This document shows, one piece after another, positions 1 to 6,128 of a DNA stretch of 6,128 nt. Both the position numbers and the translations under genes were made by a program. This DNA is from Chitinophagaceae bacterium. Lineage in GTDB: Bacteria; Bacteroidota; Bacteroidia; Chitinophagales; Chitinophagaceae. The stretch spans positions 1-6,128 of the forward strand of contig CANKGM010000128.1 of NCBI GenBank assembly GCA_947481355.1, given 5' to 3'. How positions within the stretch are numbered: the first letter of the stretch is position 1; the number at the start of each line of letters is the position of its first letter. The notes beneath the pieces are model-generated. The model was not told the origin of the DNA and did not search any database. It worked only from the letters and a program-made list of their open reading frames with translations.

Positions 1-2508
1 AGCAAATAACTTATCAACCCTGTCCCCTTGACGGAACTGGTAGTTTTCAAAGTTTGAAGGCAAGTCTTTGTAAACTTCTTTAAACGTAGACCAGTTTACA
101 AGTACATTCCAAACAAAATTTTTCTTTTGTATTGGAGTACCAGACAATGATAATTCATACCCTGATATCTGAGTCTTAATCGCATTGGTTGTATAGCCAG
201 TTATACCTGTTGCTTGAGAAACAGGAAAACTACGAATGCTTGGTCCAAGTATATTAGAATAAGCAGTTGCGCTAAAAGCAAGTCTATTTTTCAAGAACCT
301 GATATCCAAACCAAATTCTTGGCTTGAAGTCTGTGATGTTTTTGTTGCAGAATCCAATGCATTACTAGGAGCATATGCACCAGTAAGGTTATTGTACACT
401 CTACCGATGCTATACGCAGGACTAGACAATGCATATGTTGGTCCACCATAAGTTGATACATAAGCATTACCATACCCAATTGGATAACCAGCTGGTCCAG
501 CATATGGAGTTGTACTAGGCGATTTTGCAATGGCATAACTTCCTCTAACCTTTAAGAACGAAATGACTTCTGGAAGCTTTACATAGTCAGAAATAACTGA
601 AGCAGCAGAAACCGATGGGTAGAAGTAAGAATTATTATTAGAAGGTTGAGCAGAGTGCTTATCCAATCTTCCTGAAGTTGAAATTGATAAATACTTGTTC
701 AAGTCAACGTTCACAGAATAGTAGCTACTCAAAACCAACATATTAGCACTATTACTATATGCCTGTATAGGGTTTATTGAGTTAGCAAATGTGTATAGAC
801 CCGGTACGTTTAAATAGTCTGTTGTAGTGAAGCTTGAATTATAGCTCCAATTACGAGCATTAGCTCCAGCAAATGCATCGATATTGATTCCGTGAGAGAG
901 TGCTTTTCTGTATTTCAAGATACCCTCTACGTTGTTATCAAATAATGATCTAACATCTTCGCGATAATCACCTTTTTCTCCCTCACGTCCATAAGGGTGA
1001 GCCCCATATGGCATTTTTTCATTACGCATGGTATTGAATGTACTGAGGTTAGTACGTAAGATAGCCTCAAAATCAGAATTTATTTTGTATGTCAACCCTA
1101 AGTTGCCATATACGTCATTCTTTTGATGGCCTCTTAACCACTCATAGCTCATGTACCAAGGGTTATGATAACGCTTATATTCGGCAAATATAGGCTGGGT
1201 ACCCTCTTTACCAGGCTGCCAAATTCCTTTAATATCTGGAGATTCAACATCCCAGTCAGCACCAGTCCAAATAGTCATACTATATATAATAGAGTTTGGA
1301 CCATAGTTTACGTCTGGAATGTTTGGGGTAAATTGACGATTATAGTTCAAGCTACCTTCCAACTTTAATTTGCTAGTTAAATCATAGCTAGCATTAATAT
1401 TAAAGTTTGCTGTATTCAACTTTGTATTGGGAACAATACCTTTTTGGTAGGACTGACTCATCGACATACGAATTGAAGATCTATCTGTCGTTGAAGTAAA
1501 GCTTAAGTTATTTGTAGTTAACAAACCTGCTTGAATAAAACGCTTCAAGTTGTCCTTACCACGTGGGAGATATGGAGTTGCTCCTCTAATACCTGTAACT
1601 GGATCGATTGGACTATCATACTGAGGAACCAATTGGCCATCCAATTTAGGGCCCCAAACGTCATAGTCACCATCATTTATACCACCGCCTTTACCATCTC
1701 CGAATGCATATTGGCTATAATCACCGCCGCCATATAAGTCTTGAGTTCTTGGCAAAGCAATAAATCCTTTATCAACTTGAGTACTTGAGTTAAAGTCAAT
1801 AGAATATCCTTTCTTGTTTTTAGTACCTTTTTTTGTGGTAATCAAAATCGCACCGTTTTGTGCACGGCTACCATAGATAGCTGTTGCAGCAAGTCCTTTC
1901 AATACGGTATACGTTTCGATATCATCGGGACTAATATTCCAAGTGTCAGAGTTGATAGGCATACCGTCAACTACATATAGTGATATATTACCACCTCTTA
2001 GTGAAACAGCTGGTGCACCCAACAACTCACGGTTAATGTTTACATCAAGTCCAGAAACTTTACCAACAAGTCCGTTGATAGGATTAGGCTCTCTTGCTTT
2101 CACAAGATCTGATCCTTTTATTTCCTGAACAGCATACCCTAAACGCTTTGTTTCTTTCTTGATACCCAAGGCAGTAACCACTACCTCATTTAATTCTTTG
2201 GTATCTACATCAACAGATATAACTTGAATAGCTGAACCCGTAACCTTGTATTCAAGAGATTTTATACCAACACCGGAAACAACTAATATGTCTCCAACAT
2301 TTGCCGTGATTGAAAAATTACCATCAGCGCTAGAAGAAACACCGTTGGCTTTTCCTTTTACTAAGATTGTAGCGCCAGGAACACCCTGACTGCTTGCTGA
2401 CGAAATAACCTTACCGCTGATCGCTTTTTGTGCGTAGGTAAACTGTGGCGTGAGGCCAGCTAGTACCAAGCAAGCGAAAAGCAAAATTTTGCTCATAAGC
2501 TGTTTCAT
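1..2508 (-). CDS. SusC/RagA-family TonB-linked outer membrane receptor, C-terminus beyond left edge
   Basis: This encodes an outer-membrane, TonB-dependent importer of glycan oligosaccharides that normally works with a SusD lipoprotein. I checked the frame codon by codon: it is open for 836 codons from the ATG at 2508 to the window edge, so perhaps 150-250 C-terminal residues (last barrel strands) are missing, judging by usual SusC length. Seen in order: a Sec signal peptide (residues 1-26, hydrophobic core ILLFACLVLAGL, likely cleavage after TYA); a carboxypeptidase-regulatory-like beta domain (about 28-105, with GVPGATILVKG and DGNFSI); a TonB-box-like segment ELNEVVVTALG (106-115); a plug domain (about 120-228) with LRGG, LYVVDGMPI, SPDDIETYTVLKG and AIYGSRAQNGAILITTKKG; then beta-barrel sequence rich in aromatic and Asn/Ser residues. 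The ATG at 2508 is the first in frame after an upstream stop at 2671-2673; Met5 (2496) is an alternative that would shorten the signal peptide's n-region. There is no Shine-Dalgarno. The ligand is unknown; the neighbouring sulfatase suggests a sulfated glycan. Family call very secure. Confidence 0.97.
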   Translation of the reverse strand, partial: MKQLMSKILLFACLVLAGLTPQFTYAQKAISGKVISSASSQGVPGATILVKGKANGVSSSADGNFSITANVGDILVVSGVGIKSLEYKVTGSAIQVISVDVDTKELNEVVVTALGIKKETKRLGYAVQEIKGSDLVKAREPNPINGLVGKVSGLDVNINRELLGAPAVSLRGGNISLYVVDGMPINSDTWNISPDDIETYTVLKGLAATAIYGSRAQNGAILITTKKGTKNKKGYSIDFNSSTQVDKGFIALPRTQDLYGGGDYSQYAFGDGKGGGINDGDYDVWGPKLDGQLVPQYDSPIDPVTGIRGATPYLPRGKDNLKRFIQAGLLTTNNLSFTSTTDRSSIRMSMSQSYQKGIVPNTKLNTANFNINASYDLTSKLKLEGSLNYNRQFTPNIPDVNYGPNSIIYSMTIWTGADWDVESPDIKGIWQPGKEGTQPIFAEYKRYHNPWYMSYEWLRGHQKNDVYGNLGLTYKINSDFEAILRTNLSTFNTMRNEKMPYGAHPYGREGEKGDYREDVRSLFDNNVEGILKYRKALSHGINIDAFAGANARNWSYNSSFTTTDYLNVPGLYTFANSINPIQAYSNSANMLVLSSYYSVNVDLNKYLSISTSGRLDKHSAQPSNNNSYFYPSVSAASVISDYVKLPEVISFLKVRGSYAIAKSPSTTPYAGPAGYPIGYGNAYVSTYGGPTYALSSPAYSIGRVYNNLTGAYAPSNALDSATKTSQTSSQEFGLDIRFLKNRLAFSATAYSNILGPSIRSFPVSQATGITGYTTNAIKTQISGYELSLSGTPIQKKNFVWNVLVNWSTFKEVYKDLPSNFENYQFRQGDRVDKLFA

Positions 2509-2532
2509 AAATTGATTTTTACGTTTAAGATG

Positions 2533-2563
2533 CGAAAGTAGTTCCGTATTTGGAAGATTAAAT
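2533..2563 (-). promoter_or_regulatory. Candidate Bacteroidota-type promoter for the SusC gene
   Basis: On the minus strand TACTTTCG (2540-2533) matches the Bacteroidota -7 box TAnnTTTG at all but one defined base. An ATTT (2563-2560) lies 19 nt upstream, where the -33 element (TTTG/TTG) is expected, but matches it poorly. The -7 box ends 24 nt before the ATG at 2508, leaving room for a short leader. The whole region is AT-rich, so a chance match is quite possible. Confidence 0.25.
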
Positions 2564-2571
2564 ATAAAGCA

Positions 2572-2763
2572 TTTTATGAAATTGTTAACAATAAATTTGG
2601 GTGTGAATAAAAAGAAATAAGTCCGAAGCAGCGTTTTAAAATCCGAACTAAATACCTGACAATCATCTATTTAAAAATGACTAAAGAAATATATTGGTTA
2701 CTTTTTAGTTACTTTACTCTGCCAATAATACTCCAATGCTTTTGCCATAAACATTTCATAAAA
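2572..2763. repeat. 11-bp inverted repeat upstream of the SusC gene
   Basis: TTTTATGAAAT at 2572-2582 recurs as its exact reverse complement, ATTTCATAAAA, at 2753-2763, with 170 bp between the arms. The proximal arm lies just upstream of the candidate -33 element of the SusC promoter. The arms could be paired operator half-sites, but an 11-mer of only A/T plus one G can easily recur by chance in such AT-rich sequence. Confidence 0.3.
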
Positions 2764-2900
2764 CATGAATGTGTATGACTCCTCAATGGTCATGAAAAAA
2801 TTGAAATTAAAAGTAGGGGGAGTGCCTAGTTATTATCTTTTATAACCAGCATAGGTTTATTAATTACCATACGCTGCCAATCTATTAAATCATTCAGAAG

Positions 2901-2936
2901 AAAAAAAGTATCACAGCTTAATAAATGTTGGCTATG
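2901..2936 (-). terminator. Weak candidate intrinsic terminator after the pentapeptide gene
   Basis: On the minus strand CATAGC (2936-2931) can pair with GCTGTG (2917-2912), giving six pairs including one G-U wobble around a 13-nt loop. Four nt later comes a run of seven T (2907-2901). It begins 50 nt past the stop at 2987-2989, a sensible place to end the sulfatase-MFS-pentapeptide transcript. The short stem, large loop and gap before the T-run make it weak. Confidence 0.3.
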
Positions 2937-2986
2937 CTAAATCTACAATACTTAAGATATGAATTGTCTATACAAACCTTAACACA

Positions 2987-3553
2987 TCAATCAATAATTA
3001 TATCATGCTTAGATAACAACCCATGAATTGAATGCAATGAGTGCTGTGACTTTTTAATTTTATTACGATCCATATCAATAACATAATTATATGAGGTTCT
3101 GAAATCAACTTTTTCAAGATTGCTGCGATAAAAGACAGCATTGGTTAAATCACAGTTTTGCAACACGGATCCACTTAAATCACACTCGGTAAAATCTACA
3201 TCAACCAAGGTTGTAGAAATGAATTTTGTATTTTTCAATTTAGCCTGGTAAAAAGATGAGTTAGATAGATTACTCTGTTCAAAAGAAAGAACCAAACCAA
3301 AGCTATTTACTGTGTCAAAAAATAATCCGATGATTTTACATTCTTTGAAAACAACTTCTCTGAATACAGTATTGATGAGTTTAACTAAACTCAAATTAGA
3401 TCCGATAAAAGTGCAATGGATAAAAATAAAATTAGATAAATCTACCTGTGAAAAATTACAATTCACGAATGAACAATCTTCATATTCACCTAGCGCAATG
3501 CTATCGTTAGTGAAATCTTTATTTTCAAATTCGATATTATCAAATAACTCCAT
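2987..3553 (-). CDS. Pentapeptide-repeat protein, McbG/Qnr/MfpA-like fold
   Basis: This 188-residue protein has no signal peptide or membrane segment, so it is probably cytoplasmic. It is built of pentapeptide repeats with a central Phe/Leu. In the first block the central residue falls every five positions from F29 to L89, with Ser84 the main exception. A two-residue offset then shifts the register, and a second block runs from L96 to F151. Six of its cysteines (27, 32, 47, 72, 124, 134) all sit two positions before a central residue, facing the helix interior. The region 152-188 (FRTSYNY, then IKKSQHSLHSIHGLL) breaks the pattern and may form a capping or dimer-forming tail. Two stacked blocks at this length resemble McbG, MfpA and Qnr, which shield DNA gyrase from toxins or quinolones, but many Bacteroidota homologues have no known function; gyrase protection is only a possibility. 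The ATG at 3553 is 20 nt after the MFS stop, suggesting one transcript. An overlapping ATG at 3557 is out of frame. Confidence 0.92.
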   Translation of the reverse strand: MELFDNIEFENKDFTNDSIALGEYEDCSFVNCNFSQVDLSNFIFIHCTFIGSNLSLVKLINTVFREVVFKECKIIGLFFDTVNSFGLVLSFEQSNLSNSSFYQAKLKNTKFISTTLVDVDFTECDLSGSVLQNCDLTNAVFYRSNLEKVDFRTSYNYVIDMDRNKIKKSQHSLHSIHGLLSKHDIIID

Positions 3554-3573
3554 GCATTAAACTATTAAGCTCA

Positions 3574-4860
3574 TCATTTTTTTACAACAATCAATGTAAT
3601 CATGCCAGCTAGTCCAAGTGATACACCAGCAGCCATCAACCCTCCCCCCAAATCAAAATGTGTTTTAAACCAAGTGAACATTTCAGGACTGATAAAACCT
3701 CCGATGTTACCAACAGAATTAATTAACGCAATCCCAGCTGCAGCAGCCGTTCCAGTAAGCACCATAGCAGGCAGTGACCAAAAAATAGAAAGGGCACACA
3801 TTAAGCTAGTCGTGGCGATAGAAATAGCAAACAAAACAAAAAAAGCACTTGCTTCTTCAAATCCACTGGCAATGAAAGCGAGCATACTCACAAAACACGC
3901 TATTGCCACATGCCACCTTCGCTCTCCTTTTCGATCAGAATGTTTTGAGTACAATATCATACCCACAGCTGCACAGGCCCAAGGTATAGATGCATAAAAT
4001 CCGATTTCTAATTTATTCTTTGTGATGGCATTTTCAATAATTTGAGGCAGCCAAAATGAGAGACCATATAGTCCTATCACGATGAAGAAATAAATCAACG
4101 CGAATAACCAAACCTTGAGTGACTTAAAAGCATCCAGTACATCATGAAGTTTTTTATGTTTCTCCATATTCAACTGAAGATCGTCATCTAAATTTTTACT
4201 AATTATAGATTTTTCTTCATTGGTTAACCAAGTTGCTTTGTCAGGACGGTTAGTTAATAAAAATGGAATACAAAGTCCCATTAATAAACTTGGAACAGCT
4301 TCTATAATCAATAACCATTGCCAAGATTTTAGGGTTGCAGAGTGTTGTGTTGTAGACATAATCCATCCACTAATAGGCGAGCCTACGATACCGGCAAAGT
4401 TGATGGCGATAAAAAAAAAGGCAAACATGCTTGCTCTTCTTTTTTGTGGGAACCAATACGTGAGGTATAAAATTATGGCAGGGAAAAAACCCGCTTCAGC
4501 TATACCCAATAAAAAACGCAATAGGTAAAAAGTAGTAGCACTATGGCTAAATGCACAAAGCGCAGAGATTAAGCCCCAACTTACCATGATACGGGTGATC
4601 CAAATCTTGGCACCTATCTTATGCATTAAGATATTGCCTGGAATTTCAAATAAGAAATAACCAATGAAAAATATACCAGCCCCAAAAGAGAACACCTCAT
4701 CTGTATACCATAGCTCTTCTTTCATGCCGAGTTTGGCAAAGCCTATATTCACTCTATCCAAATAGGCAAAAATATAGGATACAAAGAGTACAGGCATAAG
4801 TCGCCATGCTACTTTTTTATATACTGCGTCGGAAGTGGTTTGTATTTTAATCACAATCAT
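3574..4860 (-). CDS. MFS transporter, anion:cation symporter (ACS) family
   Basis: This is a complete 428-residue inner-membrane carrier of the ACS family (TC 2.A.1.14), whose members move hexuronates, tartrate, phthalate, glucarate and similar organic anions with a cation, usually H+. Twelve hydrophobic segments are visible, six on each side of a charged cytoplasmic loop at about 202-247. Diagnostic motifs: YLDRVNIGFA (33-42, end of TM1), GIAEAGFFPA (119-128, TM4), LTNRPDKATWLTNEEK (202-217, the post-TM6 segment typical of this family), SDRKGERRWH (308-317, loop 8-9) and NSVGNIGGFISP (381-392, TM11). It starts 20 nt after the sulfatase stop and ends 20 nt before the pentapeptide gene, so the three are probably co-transcribed. 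Next to a sulfatase and SusC, uptake of a uronic acid or other acidic breakdown product is the simplest guess, but the substrate cannot be read from sequence. Codons 148-150 are three TTT in a row, a nine-T tract. The start is the first ATG after the sulfatase, with no clear Shine-Dalgarno. Confidence 0.95.
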   Translation of the reverse strand: MIVIKIQTTSDAVYKKVAWRLMPVLFVSYIFAYLDRVNIGFAKLGMKEELWYTDEVFSFGAGIFFIGYFLFEIPGNILMHKIGAKIWITRIMVSWGLISALCAFSHSATTFYLLRFLLGIAEAGFFPAIILYLTYWFPQKRRASMFAFFFIAINFAGIVGSPISGWIMSTTQHSATLKSWQWLLIIEAVPSLLMGLCIPFLLTNRPDKATWLTNEEKSIISKNLDDDLQLNMEKHKKLHDVLDAFKSLKVWLFALIYFFIVIGLYGLSFWLPQIIENAITKNKLEIGFYASIPWACAAVGMILYSKHSDRKGERRWHVAIACFVSMLAFIASGFEEASAFFVLFAISIATTSLMCALSIFWSLPAMVLTGTAAAAGIALINSVGNIGGFISPEMFTWFKTHFDLGGGLMAAGVSLGLAGMITLIVVKK

Positions 4861-4880
4861 TTAACTTTTTGACTAACTCT

Positions 4881-6128
4881 TTATTTTAAATTTAGCATGA
4901 TTTTCTTAGCCTCTTCATCTTGATATTCATCAATCAGAATCCCTAGCCTAGATTTCAAATCAGCTATGGTATTTTTATATTTCTTTTGTCCATATTCATT
5001 TTGCATCTCACTTGGATCTCTTTTTAAATCATACAACTCCCATTGATTTTCAGCTCCATAAAAACGAATTAGTTTATAACTTGATGTTCTTATTCCAAAA
5101 TGCGGACTCACCCTATGCGGATCCGGATATTCATAATAATGATAATAAAGTTCATCCCTCCACTGCTTTACAGTTGGTGCTTTGAACAATGGCAATAGGG
5201 ATTTTCCTTGTATCTCAGAAGGAATTGTAACGCCAGCGAAATCCAATACAGTAGGTGCCCAATCAATATTAGATGCAAATTGTTTAATATGGCTTCCTGG
5301 CTTAATCATTGGAGGATATCTAATAACAAAAGGAGTTTTTAGCGATTCCTCATACATGAATCGCTTATCAAACCAACCATGCTCACCCAAGTAAAATCCC
5401 TGATCTGAAACATATACGACTACGGTATTTTCAACAAGATGATGCTGATCAAGGTAATCAAGGATTTTGCCTATATTCCTGTCCATCGATTTAGCAACTG
5501 AAAGATAATCTTTCATATAACGCTGAAATTTCCAAATTGCAAGATCCTTATCTTTCAATTTTTTATCTTGAAACTCCTTTGTAATCTGATCATAATATTT
5601 TTTTATTTTAAACCGTTGATCATCTGTCAACCTGCTCAATTCTCCTTGAAAATAATCCATGTTTACTTTTACGTCTTCTTTAATCCTCATGGTTTTATCA
5701 ATTGTCATATCCTGATGATGAGCAGCAGGCCTGCCCTTATATTCATCAAAAAAATTAACTGGTAATGGAAAAGAAATAGAATCAAATGCTCCCAAATCTT
5801 GAATATCCGGTAGCCATTGGCGGTGAGTAGCTTTTTCTCCAACTACCAAAAAAAAGGGTTTATCAAGATTTCTTTTATCCAGCCAGTGTAAAGATTTTTG
5901 AGTGATAATGTCTGTTACATATCCATACTCTCTTGTTGTATCGTTATTGGTACTAATTAAATCAGGATTGTAATAATTGCCTTGATCTTCTAGAATTGAG
6001 AAATAATCAAAGCCTTGAGGAAGATTACCTAAATGCCATTTTCCTACCCAAGCTGTTTGGTAATTATTTTGTTGAAGCAATCGAGAAAACAAGAATTGAT
6101 TTACATCAAATTTTTCTTCATTTACTGG
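4881..6128 (-). CDS. Sulfatase (alkaline-phosphatase superfamily, GlcNAc-6-sulfatase-like), N-terminus beyond right edge
   Basis: This is a type I (formylglycine) sulfatase that hydrolyses sulfate esters, probably on a glycan in the periplasm. The visible 415 residues are open to the window edge. A TTG at 6092-6090 lies inside conserved sequence (SRLLQQNNYQTAWVGKWHLG) and is not the start. The missing part, perhaps 100 residues, should hold the signal peptide and the C/S-x-P/A-x-R modification motif. Counting from the first visible residue: VGKWHLG (28-34) with the active-site Lys30 and His32; GFDYFSILEDQGNYYNPDLI (39-58); GEKATHRQW (97-105) with the substrate-side His102; YVSDQG (239-244), Asp242 and Gln243 being likely calcium ligands; GEHGWFDKRFMYEESLKTP (248-266) with Lys255 as probable sulfate-binding residue; and the C-terminal subdomain ending LYDLKRDPSEMQNEYG (365-380). 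The YYNPDLI and KRFMYEES stretches are typical of the N-acetylglucosamine-6-sulfatase/mucin-desulfating branch, but the substrate is uncertain. It appears to lead an operon with the MFS gene 20 nt downstream. Confidence 0.95.
   Translation of the reverse strand, partial: PVNEEKFDVNQFLFSRLLQQNNYQTAWVGKWHLGNLPQGFDYFSILEDQGNYYNPDLISTNNDTTREYGYVTDIITQKSLHWLDKRNLDKPFFLVVGEKATHRQWLPDIQDLGAFDSISFPLPVNFFDEYKGRPAAHHQDMTIDKTMRIKEDVKVNMDYFQGELSRLTDDQRFKIKKYYDQITKEFQDKKLKDKDLAIWKFQRYMKDYLSVAKSMDRNIGKILDYLDQHHLVENTVVVYVSDQGFYLGEHGWFDKRFMYEESLKTPFVIRYPPMIKPGSHIKQFASNIDWAPTVLDFAGVTIPSEIQGKSLLPLFKAPTVKQWRDELYYHYYEYPDPHRVSPHFGIRTSSYKLIRFYGAENQWELYDLKRDPSEMQNEYGQKKYKNTIADLKSRLGILIDEYQDEEAKKIMLNLK

Larger units (their letters stand above)
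2509..2986. other. 478-bp intergenic region, no convincing gene
   Basis: This stretch separates the stop of the pentapeptide gene from the start of the SusC gene. It is strongly AT-rich and has stops in all frames. The longest open pieces are a 33-codon plus-strand frame (2677-2778 with stop, starting MTKEIYWLLFSYF, hydrophobic) and a 36-codon stretch on the minus strand (2936-2829, stop at 2828-2826) that contains FFLLNDLIDWQR but has no start codon near its beginning. Neither resembles a family I recognise, nor has a ribosome-binding site. The region probably holds the 3' end of the upstream operon and the promoter and control sites of the SusC gene. I see no tRNA or riboswitch-like fold. 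Confidence 0.7.

Noticed and set aside
291..536. 81-codon minus-strand frame
   Set aside because: It lies in another frame within the SusC gene, whose own frame is open throughout with clear family motifs; the translation (many M, Q, H, L) is typical of a shadow.
2775..2793. Small hairpin ATGAC/GTCAT
   Set aside because: The stem is five bp with a nine-nt loop and no T-run on either side; too weak to call a terminator or operator.
2792..2845. 17-codon plus-strand ORF beginning MKKLKLKVGG, considered as a RiPP precursor leader
   Set aside because: The start recalls some Bacteroidota peptide leaders, but it is very short, lacks a Cys/Ser/Thr-rich core, and no modification enzyme or dedicated exporter is nearby.
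2849..2876. Imperfect 28-bp palindrome
   Set aside because: Its ends match (AGC/GCT) but several interior pairs fail, and the matching centre is only TTAATTA-like sequence expected in AT-rich DNA.
3312..3560. 82-codon plus-strand frame opposite the pentapeptide gene
   Set aside because: It is antisense to a gene with clear repeat periodicity; no family features or ribosome-binding site.
3602..3997. 131-codon plus-strand frame opposite the MFS gene
   Set aside because: It is fully antisense to a well-supported transporter and resembles no family; it arises from stop-poor antisense of hydrophobic codons. The same holds for 4220-4528.
6090..6092. TTG as the sulfatase start
   Set aside because: The frame stays open upstream to the window edge (12 more codons), and the formylglycine motif required by the family must lie further upstream, so the gene is truncated by the window rather than starting here.

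Overview
The window is AT-rich and all its genes lie on the minus strand. It comes from a member of the Bacteroidota, probably a Pedobacter/Sphingobacterium-like glycan degrader; the genus is a guess from gene style. The evidence is a SusC/RagA-type TonB-dependent receptor, a formylglycine-type sulfatase, no clear Shine-Dalgarno sites, and start codons preceded by A/T-rich sequence.

Layout, in the direction of transcription (right to left): (1) a sulfatase whose N-terminus, including the formylglycine motif, lies beyond the right edge; (2) after 20 nt, a complete 12-TM MFS transporter of the anion:cation symporter (ACS) family; (3) after another 20 nt, a complete 188-residue pentapeptide-repeat protein of the McbG/Qnr/MfpA fold class; (4) a 478-bp non-coding stretch with a weak candidate terminator, a candidate Bacteroidota promoter and a widely spaced inverted repeat; (5) a SusC-like receptor, 836 codons visible, running off the left edge, where its SusD partner would be expected.

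The sulfatase, MFS and pentapeptide genes look like one operon. With the SusC gene next door, the region reads as part of a polysaccharide utilization locus for a sulfated glycan. SusC (with the unseen SusD) would import oligosaccharides across the outer membrane. The sulfatase would remove sulfate, probably in the periplasm. The ACS transporter would carry a small anionic product, such as a hexuronate or other sugar acid, into the cytoplasm. This pathway is inferred from family knowledge; the actual glycan cannot be read from the sequence. The pentapeptide-repeat protein is the odd member, with no obvious catabolic role.

I found no RNA gene, CRISPR array, insertion sequence or clear mobile element, and no strong evidence of an undescribed system. 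The points most worth following up are the Qnr-like protein inside a catabolic operon and the long leader region in front of the SusC gene.
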